From contig CBFHAI010000050.1 of assembly GCA_965653565.1 (NCBI GenBank), positions 1 to 32,868 on the forward strand: 32,868 nucleotides of DNA, given 5' to 3'. The position numbers and the translations under genes are program-made. The notes under the pieces are model-generated. The model did no database searches. It had not been told where the DNA came from and saw nothing but the letters and a program-made list of their open reading frames with translations. The DNA is from JALCLA01 sp965653565 (GTDB lineage: Bacteria; Pseudomonadota; Gammaproteobacteria; Xanthomonadales; Xanthomonadaceae). Positions within the stretch are counted from its first letter, which is position 1; every line of letters begins with the position of its first letter. Below are positions 1 to 8,443 of this stretch, piece by piece.

Positions 1-1
1 C

Positions 2-592
2 GACAACATCGTCACCCACTCAAACCCCATTAACGTCATAATCTTCACGGTGCTTAATGTGCCGCGCCGCGACCGCCCGGGGCCCGAATCGGTGGATCTG
101 TCGCAGTGGGTTTATCAGTTCGCCGAAGAGTTCAAATCGACGCGCTATCTCGATCAGGATGAAGTCAAAGCGGTGGCGCAGACGCGGCATCTGTTCGCGA
201 TGGTCGATCCGCAGCAGCTGCACCAGGTGGTCACCAACCTGGTGCAGAACGCGATGAACTACGGACGGCTGCCGGGCGAACCGGCGCGCATCACCGTCAC
301 CGCGCGGCAATTGAACGAATCGAGCGCGCCGCTGGTAGAAGTGATCGACCGCGGGCCGGGCATACCGATGAAGGTGGCCGACAGCATCTTCGAGCCGTTC
401 TTCACCACCCACGAACACGGCACCGGCCTGGGCCTGTATCTGGCCCGGCAGTTGTGCGAAGCCAACCAGGCCACGCTCGAATACGTGCCGGTGGCCGGCG
501 GCGGCAGTTGCTTCCGCATCACGCTGGTGCGTGCCCGGCTGCTCGAAATCACGCCCGGCCGGGGCGAACGCAATGGCAGGCATGTGGCATGA
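2..592 (+). CDS. pilS: PilS, sensor histidine kinase of the type IV pilus two-component system (3' part only)
   Basis: Only the C-terminal ~196 residues are in the window; the frame is open to the left edge. PilS is the inner-membrane kinase that phosphorylates or dephosphorylates PilR to tune pilin transcription. The part seen is the ATP-binding (HATPase_c) domain: N box NLVQNAMNYG, G1 box DRGPGIP, F box EPFFTT and G2 box GTGLGLYLAR. The membrane segments and phospho-accepting His lie upstream of the window. The gene ends 96 bp before pilR on the same strand, the usual pilSR arrangement, and that identity rests partly on this context. An internal GTG at 50 is not the start. Confidence 0.92.
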   Translation, partial: DNIVTHSNPINVIIFTVLNVPRRDRPGPESVDLSQWVYQFAEEFKSTRYLDQDEVKAVAQTRHLFAMVDPQQLHQVVTNLVQNAMNYGRLPGEPARITVTARQLNESSAPLVEVIDRGPGIPMKVADSIFEPFFTTHEHGTGLGLYLARQLCEANQATLEYVPVAGGGSCFRITLVRARLLEITPGRGERNGRHVA

Positions 593-688
593 AAACAGTG
601 ACGGCCATCTCGACACCGGACCCCGGTCGGTTGGCAGCGCGGCGCCCAGCCATTAACGTGTAGCGTCTTTTTCAACCAGCCCCGACCT

Positions 689-2083
689 ATGGCGCCCACC
701 CGCACCGCGTTGATTGTCGACGACGAACGCGACATCCGCGAACTGCTGGTGCTCACGCTCGGCCGCATGGGCCTGCGCGTGGATACCGCCGCCGACCTGG
801 GCGCGGCACGCGAGCAGCTGGCCAATACGCGCTACGACCTGTGCTTCACCGATATGCGGCTGCCGGACGGTTCGGGCCAAAGCCTGATCGAGCTGATCGC
901 CACCCGCTACCCGGAGACGCCGGTGGCGATGATCACCGCGCACGGCAACGTCGACGCGGCGGTCGAAGCGCTCAAGGCCGGTGCCTTCGACTTCGTTTCC
1001 AAACCGGTCGATCTGTCGGTGCTGCGCCGACTGGTCAACAACGCGCTGCAACTGGGCGAACAGCGGCGCACCCAGCAGAACCAGTCGTCCGGGCGCCTGC
1101 TCGGCCAATCGGCCGCGATGCAGCAGCTGCGCGCGACGATTTCGAAAGTGGCGCGCAGCCAGGCGCCGGTCTACATCAGCGGCGAATCGGGCGTCGGCAA
1201 GGAACTGGTGGCGCGCCTGATCCACGAACAGGGGCCGCGCGCGGCCGGCGCCTTCGTGCCGGTGAACTGCGGCGCGATTCCCAGCGAGTTGATGGAAAGC
1301 GAATTCTTCGGCCACCGCAAAGGCAGCTTCACCGGCGCCCACGGCGACAAGGAAGGCCTGTTCCAGGCCGCCAACGGCGGCACCCTGTTCCTCGACGAAG
1401 TGGCCGAACTGCCGCTCCACATGCAGGTGAAACTGCTGCGCGTGATCCAGGAGAAATCGGTGCGCCCGATCGGCGCCAACGCCGAGCAGAGCGTCGATGT
1501 ACGCATCCTGTCGGCGACCCACAAACCGCTGGCGCCGCTGGTGGAAGACGGCCGCTTCCGCCACGACCTGTTCTACCGCATCAACGTCATCGAACTGGGC
1601 GTGCCGCCGCTGCGCGAACGCCGCGAAGACATCCCGGTGCTCGCCAACAGCATCCTCAAACGCCTGGCCGACGAACTCGCCGAAGTGGCGCCGACCATCA
1701 CCGACGCCGCGCTCGAAGCGCTGTCGAGCTATCCGTTTCCCGGCAACGTGCGCGAACTGGAAAACATCCTGGAACGCGCGTTGGCGCTGTCGGACGGCGC
1801 CTTGATCGGCCCCGGCGACCTGCATCTGCCGAGCGGCCGCCAAGCACCGCCGGGCGCCCCCGGCGCACCGCGCATCACCGGCACCCAGCCCGCCGTTCCC
1901 GCCCTGCCGACCGGCGCCCCGATCTCGGCCGCCGCGCTGCCCGACTACATCGAAAAACTCGAACGCGAAGCCATCGTGCGCACGCTCGAGGAATGCCGCT
2001 ACAACAAGACCAAGGCCGCGGCGAAGCTGGGCATCACGTTCCGTGCGATGCGCTACAAATTGAAGAAGCTCGGCATCGACTGA
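689..2083 (+). CDS. pilR: PilR, sigma-54-dependent response regulator
   Basis: 464 aa NtrC-family activator, the expected length for PilR. The receiver domain (about 5-120) has acidic D11/D12, phospho-acceptor D55 (FTDMRLPDG) and K105. The AAA+ domain (about 135-370) has Walker A GESGVGKE at 165-172, the sigma-54 contact loop GSFTGA at 212-217 (a GAFTGA variant with Ser for Ala) and Walker B GTLFLDE at 231-237. The C-terminal Fis-type helix-turn-helix ends RAMRYKLKKLGID. Its predicted target is the sigma-54 promoter of pilA at 3005-3020. Pairing with pilS just upstream and pilA downstream supports PilR over other NtrC paralogues. Confidence 0.96.
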   Translation: MAPTRTALIVDDERDIRELLVLTLGRMGLRVDTAADLGAAREQLANTRYDLCFTDMRLPDGSGQSLIELIATRYPETPVAMITAHGNVDAAVEALKAGAFDFVSKPVDLSVLRRLVNNALQLGEQRRTQQNQSSGRLLGQSAAMQQLRATISKVARSQAPVYISGESGVGKELVARLIHEQGPRAAGAFVPVNCGAIPSELMESEFFGHRKGSFTGAHGDKEGLFQAANGGTLFLDEVAELPLHMQVKLLRVIQEKSVRPIGANAEQSVDVRILSATHKPLAPLVEDGRFRHDLFYRINVIELGVPPLRERREDIPVLANSILKRLADELAEVAPTITDAALEALSSYPFPGNVRELENILERALALSDGALIGPGDLHLPSGRQAPPGAPGAPRITGTQPAVPALPTGAPISAAALPDYIEKLEREAIVRTLEECRYNKTKAAAKLGITFRAMRYKLKKLGID

Positions 2084-2132
2084 GCATCGCTCGTACGCGC
2101 CGTTTTTTGATTCACTCCCCGAGAAAAATCCC

Positions 2133-2882
2133 ATGAATCGTTGGAAAGCCGCAGGCATCCATCTGGCCCTGAGCGCCGTGATCGTCACGGCCGTCGCGCT
2201 GGGCCTCATCCTGGTGTGGTATGGCTGGGATCTGTTCGTCTCCATGGGCGCGGCGCGCCAGCTGATGATCCTGGCGGCGGTCGACGTGGTGATCGGCCCG
2301 CTGCTCACGCTGATCGTGTTCAAGCTCGGCAAGCCCAGCCTGAAGTTCGACCTGACCGTGATCGCGCTGTTGCAGGTCGCCTTCCTGATCTACGGCATGC
2401 ACATCATGTGGCAGTCGCGGCCGGTGTTCCTGGTGGCGGTGCTCGATCGCTTCGAACTGGTGTTCGCCAATGAAATCGATGACGAAGACGTGGCCCGCGC
2501 GCCGGCGCCTTTTGCCGTCAAGTCGGGCACCGGACCGGTGACGGTGGGCGGCAAGCTCGCGCAGAATTCGCAGGAAACCTACGACCTGGCAATGGCCGGC
2601 TCTTCCGGCCGCGATATCCAGCACATGCCGGAACGCTACCTGCCCTACACCGATGTCGCAGCAAAAATCGCCGGCCGTGCACAGCCGCTCAAGGTATTGA
2701 GCGACAGTTCCCCCGCCGCCGCCGAAATGCTGCAGAAACGCCTGCGCAAACTCGATCGCACCGAAGAAAGCGTGACCTACGTCCCGATCATTTCGCGACG
2801 CGGGCGGGCCACGATGTTGCTCGATGCCAAGACCGGTGAAGTCCTGGGTCCGCTGGCCATCGATCCGTGGTTCGATCTGTAG
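2133..2882 (+). CDS. tfpZ: TfpX/TfpZ-family type IV pilin accessory protein
   Basis: 249 aa membrane protein. Three hydrophobic segments are visible at about 9-29, 43-63 and 73-90, followed by a soluble C-terminal half; family members have a short membrane N-terminal part and a periplasmic tail. In Pseudomonas the TfpX/Y/Z proteins are allele-specific partners next to pilA that raise surface piliation by matching pilins; they are not glycosyltransferases. Here the gene lies upstream of pilA, between pilR and the pilA promoter, rather than just downstream. The ATG at 2133 follows a purine-rich GAGAAAAA stretch. The family call is from hydrophobic pattern and position; the subtype letter is uncertain. 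Confidence 0.8.
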   Translation: MNRWKAAGIHLALSAVIVTAVALGLILVWYGWDLFVSMGAARQLMILAAVDVVIGPLLTLIVFKLGKPSLKFDLTVIALLQVAFLIYGMHIMWQSRPVFLVAVLDRFELVFANEIDDEDVARAPAPFAVKSGTGPVTVGGKLAQNSQETYDLAMAGSSGRDIQHMPERYLPYTDVAAKIAGRAQPLKVLSDSSPAAAEMLQKRLRKLDRTEESVTYVPIISRRGRATMLLDAKTGEVLGPLAIDPWFDL

Positions 2883-2895
2883 CCAAACAAGCAAA

Positions 2896-2965
2896 GTGAC
2901 ACAACGCGTCACATTTGGCCGGAGTGCCGCGAACCGGCGGGAACGGGGCACGACACAATGTGCCC
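2896..2965 (+). promoter_or_regulatory. Candidate PilR binding region upstream of pilA
   Basis: Two inverted repeats lie 65-135 bp upstream of the predicted transcription start, where sigma-54 activators bind. The first is GTGAC (2896-2900), 7-bp spacer, GTCAC (2908-2912). The second is GGGCAC (2946-2951), 8-bp spacer, GTGCCC (2960-2965). Both contain GACAC, the complement of GTGTC, which fits the short (C/G)TGTC core described for Pseudomonas PilR. Assignment to PilR is inference. Confidence 0.5.
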
Positions 2966-3004
2966 GACTTCTCAGTTGCAACCCGAAAAGGCCTGATCCA
3001 ACCG

Positions 3005-3020
3005 TGGCATGTTTCATGCT
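3005..3020 (+). promoter_or_regulatory. Sigma-54 (RpoN) -24/-12 promoter of pilA
   Basis: TGGCATGTTTCATGCT matches the sigma-54 pattern TGGCACG-N4-TTGCA closely and has the required GG-N10-GC spacing (GG at 3006-3007, GC at 3018-3019). Transcription would start near 3031, giving a pilA 5' UTR of about 105 nt. An imperfect hairpin (3087-3093 with 3098-3104) lies in that UTR. PilR, encoded just upstream, is the obvious activator. Confidence 0.85.
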
Positions 3021-3137
3021 AAAACTCTCCCGCCGCCAGTCCGGTTTGTTTTCAGGAACCAACGGAAGGCGCCGGAGCGATCCGGTCGGGCGGTGTACCA
3101 CCCGTTATCAACGTTGACCAACGCTATGGGGAATTCC

Positions 3138-3665
3138 ATGAAGAAGACGCAAGGCTTTACTCTTATCGAACTGATGATCGTGATCGCGATCCTGGGCATC
3201 CTGCTCGCCATCGCCATCCCGGCCTATCAGGACTACACCGTCCGCACCAAAGTGGCCGAATGTCTGAATCTCCAGGCGCCGGTCAAGCTGACGATCTCGG
3301 AATACTACATTTCGAATGGTTCGATGCCGCTTGCTAACACGGTTGCCTACAACCGCACCACTGACTTCTGCCACGCCAGCGACGGCACGGCCGTTGCCCG
3401 TAACGACGACAACTTCACGCTGCGCATGAACATCAATGAGCTCGGCGTCGGCTACACCGGCGGCCTGATCATCGAACCGCGCCTGTACGGCGTGGCCTGC
3501 GGCGAAAACGGCGACGTGGCCTGGGCCTGCGGTTACGACGCAGCCGGCGACACCACCAACGGCCGCTTCCTCGCTGCCACCTGCCGCAAGATCATCGCGA
3601 CCTATGCCGCTGCCCGCACCTCGCTCACCGAGGAAACCGGCAGCGTCTGCACCGATCCGGCGTAA
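3138..3665 (+). CDS. pilA: PilA, type IVa major pilin (prepilin)
   Basis: 175 aa. The leader MKKTQG is cut by PilD before F7; mature residue 5 is Glu (E11), as in type IVa pilins, and the hydrophobic helix continues to about residue 28. I chose ATG 3138 because it gives a 6-residue basic leader and follows GGGGA at good spacing; the in-frame ATG at 3126 would add only MGNS. The globular part has six Cys (42, 78, 121, 131, 149, 171), more than the usual single C-terminal pair, so up to three disulfides are possible. The last Cys (171) near the end suits a C-terminal disulfide loop. A sigma-54 promoter precedes it and a terminator follows. Ser/Thr-rich surface stretches could be glycan sites, but none can be assigned. 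Confidence 0.95.
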   Translation: MKKTQGFTLIELMIVIAILGILLAIAIPAYQDYTVRTKVAECLNLQAPVKLTISEYYISNGSMPLANTVAYNRTTDFCHASDGTAVARNDDNFTLRMNINELGVGYTGGLIIEPRLYGVACGENGDVAWACGYDAAGDTTNGRFLAATCRKIIATYAAARTSLTEETGSVCTDPA

Positions 3666-3703
3666 TCAGCTTCACAGCGGCCTTCCTGGCGCTGCGTAGA
3701 ACC

Positions 3704-3737
3704 AAGCACCGGCCGGCAACGGCCGGTGCTTTTTTTT
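3704..3737 (+). terminator. Rho-independent terminator after pilA
   Basis: A perfect 12-bp stem, AAGCACCGGCCG (3704-3715) with CGGCCGGTGCTT (3720-3731), GCAA loop, then a run of eight T (3730-3737). It ends only 21 nt before the next ORF. Confidence 0.95.
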
Positions 3738-3758
3738 GGATCCTGCTTTCATGACGAG

Positions 3759-5429
3759 ATGATCGGCAACCCCTCCCCCGCGTCCCGATCGATGTTGCTG
3801 GCGGCATTGGCGACGGTCCTGGCGTACGCCGCCGGGCTGGCAGGGCCGTTCGTGCTCGACGACCACGTCAACCTGCTGCCGGTCTGGCTGTGGTGGGCAG
3901 GCCAGGCGGATTTTTCGACGATCTTCGCCAACCCGAGCGGCCCGTTCGGCCGGCCGCTGGCCATGCTCAGCTTCGCGGCCAACGCGGCCATCGGCGGCCA
4001 GCAGGCGTTCGGATTCAAGACCGTCAATCTGCTGTTGCACTTGGCCAACGCCGGTCTGGTGTATTTGCTGTTGCGCCGCTTGCTCGGGACGATTCCGGGC
4101 ATCGCCGCCGGCGTGGCCGTCGCGTTGGCGGCCGCATGGATGCTGCATCCGCAGCACGTGAGCGCGGTGCTGTATGTGGTGCAACGCATGGCGCTGCTGG
4201 GCGCAATGGCGCAACTTGCCGCCGTGCTGGTCTATGTCGTCGCCCGCAGCGACTACGCACGCAATCCGCGCCGCTCGAAGCTGCTGTTGTTCGCCGCGTT
4301 TCCCGCGCTGTTGCTGGCCGGCCTGTTCGGCAAGGAAAGTGCGATCCTGGCGCCGCTGCTGTGCGCCGTTCTCGAATTGACGTTGTTGGCGACGCATCCG
4401 CGACCGGCAGCGGTGAAGATCTTCTTTGCGTGCTTCCTCGCGCTTCCGATGCTGCTCGGTCTCGGGTTGCTCATGCTTTTTCCGGATCGCCTGTTGGGCG
4501 CCTACGAGGCGCGCGAATTCGATATGGCGACGCGTGTCCTGACCCAGCCGCGCGTGCTGCTCGACTATGCGCAGGGCTGGTTCTGGCCCAGCCCGGGTCA
4601 AGTGAGCCTTTATCGGGACGGCTATCCCTTTTCGCAGGGCTTGTTTACGCCGGCGTCCGCGGCTTTCGCATTATTGTTGTGGGCAACTGCTGCAATCGCG
4701 GCGTGGATCACGCGGCGGCGAAACGCGCTGTTTGCGGCCGGCGTGCTGTGGTTTCTCGCCGCGCACACGCTCGAGTCGAGCGTGCTCGCACTCGAACCTT
4801 ATTTCGAGCACCGAAATTACGTCGCCGCGCTGGGATTGCTGCTCGCGGCCTACGGTCTGCTGCGACCGCTGCTCGAACGCGTGCCGCAACCGACCGCACG
4901 CCTGGCCGTGATCGCGCTGTTGCTGGGGTTGGGCACGATCACCGCACTGCGCGCTTACCGGTGGGGCGATTTCGATCGCCTGCTGGCGAACGAGGGCCCG
5001 CCCGCGGGGGAGATTTCCCGACGCCTGCAGATCGATCGCGCCATCCGCGGTTTCGAGCGACGCGATGCCGCGGCATCGAACGCGGCATTGGCCGTGCTGG
5101 CCACCGGCTCCCGAGGCGACCGCGCCGCAGCGGCGCTGTGGCAGGCCATACTGCAATGCGATCGCGATGGGGACATCGAGATCGACGCTATCGCCCGGCT
5201 GCGAGACAATCCGCCGCCGGTGCTCACTCATAGCCATGTTTCCTGGCTGGGATTGCTCGCCGAGCGCGCCCGGTCGGGACGCTGCACGGGCCTTGCGCCA
5301 CTGGATGTCGACGCCGTGATGCAACTGTGGCAACGCAGCACCGAGAAACCGGTCACCGCCGCCAACCTCGCTCGCCTCGAGGATCTGCATCAACGCCTGC
5401 GCCCGGCGACGCCGGAGCATTCCCCTTGA
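3759..5429 (+). CDS. GT-C-type multispanning membrane protein 1 (TMTC-like), candidate pilin glycosyltransferase
   Basis: 556 aa, about ten or more hydrophobic segments over the first ~400 residues, then a soluble helical tail. Motifs fit the GT-C fold seen in bacterial TMTC/PMT-like proteins that use polyprenyl-linked sugars outside the membrane: an acidic pair D34/D35 (FVLDDH) in the first loop, GRPL at 65-68, H94, LHPQHVSAVLY around H130, VQRMALL and GKESAILAP (K192/E193), and a late FEHRNY motif. The next gene is a paralogue with the same motifs. ATG 3759 was chosen because farther upstream the frame begins inside the pilA terminator; ATG 3792 is an alternative. No promoter fits in the 21-nt gap, so expression probably depends on read-through from pilA. 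The glycosyltransferase role and the pilin target are inference. Confidence 0.7.
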   Translation: MIGNPSPASRSMLLAALATVLAYAAGLAGPFVLDDHVNLLPVWLWWAGQADFSTIFANPSGPFGRPLAMLSFAANAAIGGQQAFGFKTVNLLLHLANAGLVYLLLRRLLGTIPGIAAGVAVALAAAWMLHPQHVSAVLYVVQRMALLGAMAQLAAVLVYVVARSDYARNPRRSKLLLFAAFPALLLAGLFGKESAILAPLLCAVLELTLLATHPRPAAVKIFFACFLALPMLLGLGLLMLFPDRLLGAYEAREFDMATRVLTQPRVLLDYAQGWFWPSPGQVSLYRDGYPFSQGLFTPASAAFALLLWATAAIAAWITRRRNALFAAGVLWFLAAHTLESSVLALEPYFEHRNYVAALGLLLAAYGLLRPLLERVPQPTARLAVIALLLGLGTITALRAYRWGDFDRLLANEGPPAGEISRRLQIDRAIRGFERRDAAASNAALAVLATGSRGDRAAAALWQAILQCDRDGDIEIDAIARLRDNPPPVLTHSHVSWLGLLAERARSGRCTGLAPLDVDAVMQLWQRSTEKPVTAANLARLEDLHQRLRPATPEHSP

Positions 5430-7333
5430 ACCTCGTGCACCGGACGACGCTGTTCAACATCGCGGTCTTCGTGGCGGCGATCGTTTGCGTCGGCGTCTAC
5501 GCCGCCGGGTTGAACGGCCCGTTCCTGATGGACGATTTCGACGCCATCTTTCCGCTCGCCGCGGCCGAGGCGAGCGGCGGGTGGTGGGAGACGTTGACGC
5601 AAGCGCCATCGCATATCCGCGCGCGCTGGCTGTCGAACCTGAGTTTCGTCGTCACGCAGGCCGCGACGGGATCGGCGATGCCGCCGCAGGCATGGGCTTA
5701 CAAAGCCGGCAACCTCGCGCTGCATATCGCTTGCGCGGCGGCAATGCTGCTGCTGGCATCGCGCGTGTTGCGCATCGCCGGCGTCGACGCCGGCCGCGCG
5801 AAATGGCTGGCGCTGGTGACCGCCGCGATTTTCGCGTTGCACCCGCTACTGGTGAGCACCGTGCTGTATCCGGTGCAGCGCATGGCCCAGCTGGCGACGC
5901 TGTTCGCGCTGCTCGCGGTGTGGGCCTATGTGCGCTGGCGCGAGTTCTTCGCGACTTCGACCCCGAAACAACATGCGGCCGGCCTCGCGCTGACGATCGG
6001 TTTCATGGGACTGGCACTGCTGTCCAAGGAGAGTGGCGTGCTCGCCCCATTGCTGATCGGCGCCGCCGAGATTTCGCTGTTTCGCTGGCCGGCCAAAGAG
6101 CATCCGCAACGCGGCCGATTCGACGCCGGCTTCGGGCTGCTCTGCGCCGCACCGCTGATGCTCGGCCTGGTGCTGTTCGGCGTGCGTTGGAAGAGCCTGA
6201 TGGCCGGTTACGACGGCCGCGATTTCGGCCTCGGCGAACGCGTGCTGACGCAACTGCATGTGCTGGCCGACTATCTGGCACAGATCTTCTGGCCGCGCAT
6301 CGGCGGCATGGGCCTGTACCGCGACGATTTCCCGATCACGTCCAGTGTGGATGCGCCGACGGCGATCCTCGCGCTCGTGTTCGCGCTGGCGATTGCGGGC
6401 GCGATCGCGCTGCGCCGGCGCTGGCCCGTCGTGGGTTTCGGCGTGCTGTGGTTCTTCGCCGCGCATGCGCTCGAATCGAGCGTGTTGCCGCTGGAACTGG
6501 TTTTCGAACATCGCAACTATCTGGCGCTGTTCGGCCCGGCCCTGGCCGTTGCATGGTTGGTCGGACACCTGCCCGGCCGCAGCGCCGCCGCGGCGGCGAT
6601 CGCGATCCTGCTGGCGCTGGGCGTACAGACCGCGCGGCGTGCTGCGGAATGGGGCGACTACGAGCGCTGGATCCGCAGCGAAGTGGCGCATCGTCCCGGC
6701 TCGCTGCGCGCGGCCGTCGACCTGGTGATGTACCTGTCGGACCGCTCCGATCCGGCGCAAGCCCGCCGCGCGCTCGAAGCGGCGCAGACCAGGTTTCCCG
6801 AGCACGCACAACCGGCGATTCTCGCGCTGGGGTTGCACTGCCGCACTGCGCCGGGCAGCGTCTCCACGGTGCCGGCCGACGACATCCGGCGTCTGCGCAG
6901 CGGCATCGTCGGCAAGGACGCCTTCCATCTTTTCGTCGGCATCAAGGAAAACAAATTCGCCGGCCGCTGCAACGGCGTCGGCTGGCCCGCGTTCGCGACG
7001 GTCGCCGCCTCCATCGCCGAGAATCCGACCGTTGCCGCCTACCCGACCGCCGCTGCCGCGTGGCACCGACTGCATGCGCAGGCGCTGTCGGAAAGCGGCG
7101 ACTGGGCGGGCGTGACCGGCGCGATCGAACGTGCGCTCGCGCAGCAGGACAATGACCCGCGCGATTGGCTGTTGCTGATGCGCGCCAGCCTCCAGCAGAA
7201 CGACTTGTCGGCCTATGCCGGCGCGCGTGCGCGCCTGATGCAACTGACGGGCGGAAACCTGGGGCGGCTGGGCCCGCAACTGAGCGAGCTCGATGCCCTC
7301 GCACGACGTACGGCGCCTGTTTCGGGGCGCTGA
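5426..7333 (+). CDS. GT-C-type multispanning membrane protein 2 with TPR-like tail, paralogue of the preceding gene
   Basis: 635 aa from TTG 5426, which overlaps the TGA of the previous gene (TTGA) and has GGAG at 5413-5416, suggesting coupled translation. GTG 5435 is an alternative start. It shares the framework of its neighbour: D36/D37 (PFLMDDFD), FALHPLLVSTVLY, VQRMAQLATL, KESGVLAPL and FEHRNYLALFGP. The C-terminal ~230 residues are helical and TPR-like (for example RALEAAQTRFPEHA), as in TMTC proteins, where this part faces the periplasm or lumen. The pair looks like a tandem duplication that has diverged, perhaps for different sugars or acceptors. A lipid-sugar-dependent glycosyltransferase is the best guess; O-antigen polymerase-like activity is possible. 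Confidence 0.7.
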   Translation: MNLVHRTTLFNIAVFVAAIVCVGVYAAGLNGPFLMDDFDAIFPLAAAEASGGWWETLTQAPSHIRARWLSNLSFVVTQAATGSAMPPQAWAYKAGNLALHIACAAAMLLLASRVLRIAGVDAGRAKWLALVTAAIFALHPLLVSTVLYPVQRMAQLATLFALLAVWAYVRWREFFATSTPKQHAAGLALTIGFMGLALLSKESGVLAPLLIGAAEISLFRWPAKEHPQRGRFDAGFGLLCAAPLMLGLVLFGVRWKSLMAGYDGRDFGLGERVLTQLHVLADYLAQIFWPRIGGMGLYRDDFPITSSVDAPTAILALVFALAIAGAIALRRRWPVVGFGVLWFFAAHALESSVLPLELVFEHRNYLALFGPALAVAWLVGHLPGRSAAAAAIAILLALGVQTARRAAEWGDYERWIRSEVAHRPGSLRAAVDLVMYLSDRSDPAQARRALEAAQTRFPEHAQPAILALGLHCRTAPGSVSTVPADDIRRLRSGIVGKDAFHLFVGIKENKFAGRCNGVGWPAFATVAASIAENPTVAAYPTAAAAWHRLHAQALSESGDWAGVTGAIERALAQQDNDPRDWLLLMRASLQQNDLSAYAGARARLMQLTGGNLGRLGPQLSELDALARRTAPVSGR

Positions 7334-7408
7334 ACATTTGGTCCCGTTGCACAGTTCCGGATTTGTCCCGATGCATGACGGCTTTCAAAGCAGGATCGAT
7401 TCGAACGC

Positions 7409-8443
7409 ATGACGGCATCCGCCAGCCAAGCGACGGCGACGCCGCGCGTTTCGGTCTGCATCGCCAACTACAACGGCGAGTCGCTGCTGCACGACTGCAT
7501 CGGCTCGCTGGTCGCGCAAAGCACGAAAGAAGCGATCGAAATCATCGTGCACGACGATGCCTCGACCGACGCATCGCTGCGCCTGTTGCGCGAAAATTTT
7601 CCCGATGCCGTCGTGATCGAAAGCGAACACAACGTCGGATTCTGCGTCAGCAACAACCGGATGGCGGCGCGGGCGCGCGGCGAATTCATCCTGTTGCTCA
7701 ACAACGATGCAGCACTTTTCCCCGATGCGATCGAAACGCTGCTGCAACACGCGCAACACGAAGCGCCGGCGCTTTGGACCTTGCCGCAATACGACTGGGG
7801 CGATGGCTCGCTGGTCGATCGCGGCAGTCTGCTCGATCCGACCTATTACACGGTCCGCAACCTGCGCCCGGACCTCGATCGCGTGGCGACGGTCGCGGCG
7901 GCCTGCCTGTTCGTATCGCGCGCCGCCTGGAACAGACTCGGCGGGTTTCCCGAATGGTTCGAATCGATCGCCGAGGATACGTACCTGTGTTGCGCCGCGC
8001 GCGTGCAGGGCCTCGACGTGCGCGTGACCGATGCGAGCGGCTATCGCCATCGGCAGGGCACGAGTTTCGGCGGCGCCAAGCTGCTCGGCGGAAAACTCTC
8101 GAGCAGTTACCGCCGCCGGCGCCTGAGCGAACGCAATCGCTTGTACGTGCTGGCGGCCTGCACGCCGGGCTTCTTCGCCTGGCCCTGGCTCGCCGCGGCC
8201 ATTGCGGCCCTGCTGCTGGAAGGTGCGGTGCTGTGCACGTTGAGGCGCGATGCCAGGCTGTGGCGCGAGGTGTACTACGGCGCGATCCGGTCGCTGCTGC
8301 GCGAAAGAGACCGCTGGATGATGCTTCGCGCCCTGGTTCAACGTCATCGTATGATCGCGCTGCGCGACTATCTCGCGCGCTTCGTGTGGTGGCCGCAGAA
8401 GCTCCTGCTGCTGTGGCGGCACGGCGTTCCGCGGATACGCTGA
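7409..8443 (+). CDS. Family 2 glycosyltransferase (WbbL/rhamnosyltransferase-like)
   Basis: 344 aa cytoplasmic GT-A enzyme. It opens with VSVCIANYNGESLL (14-27); the nucleotide-sugar site has HDDAST (48-53) and the metal-binding NND (98-100), and NVGFCVSNN (75-83) is typical of WbbL-type rhamnosyltransferases. A C-terminal basic and hydrophobic segment (RRRRLSERNRLY, then CTPGFFAWPWLAAAIAALLL) would hold it at the membrane. It lies 75 bp after the second GT-C gene and overlaps the following methyltransferase. It probably adds a sugar to a lipid-linked glycan; donor and linkage cannot be read from sequence. Confidence 0.85.
   Translation: MTASASQATATPRVSVCIANYNGESLLHDCIGSLVAQSTKEAIEIIVHDDASTDASLRLLRENFPDAVVIESEHNVGFCVSNNRMAARARGEFILLLNNDAALFPDAIETLLQHAQHEAPALWTLPQYDWGDGSLVDRGSLLDPTYYTVRNLRPDLDRVATVAAACLFVSRAAWNRLGGFPEWFESIAEDTYLCCAARVQGLDVRVTDASGYRHRQGTSFGGAKLLGGKLSSSYRRRRLSERNRLYVLAACTPGFFAWPWLAAAIAALLLEGAVLCTLRRDARLWREVYYGAIRSLLRERDRWMMLRALVQRHRMIALRDYLARFVWWPQKLLLLWRHGVPRIR

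Noticed and set aside
653..2332. 559-aa open frame on the - strand opposite pilR
   Set aside because: Antisense shadow of a high-GC gene; pilR has full domain support and the - frame has no recognisable motif.
7165..8412. Long + frame leading into the methyltransferase
   Set aside because: Shadow of the GT-C and GT2 genes in another frame, with arginine-rich meaningless translation.
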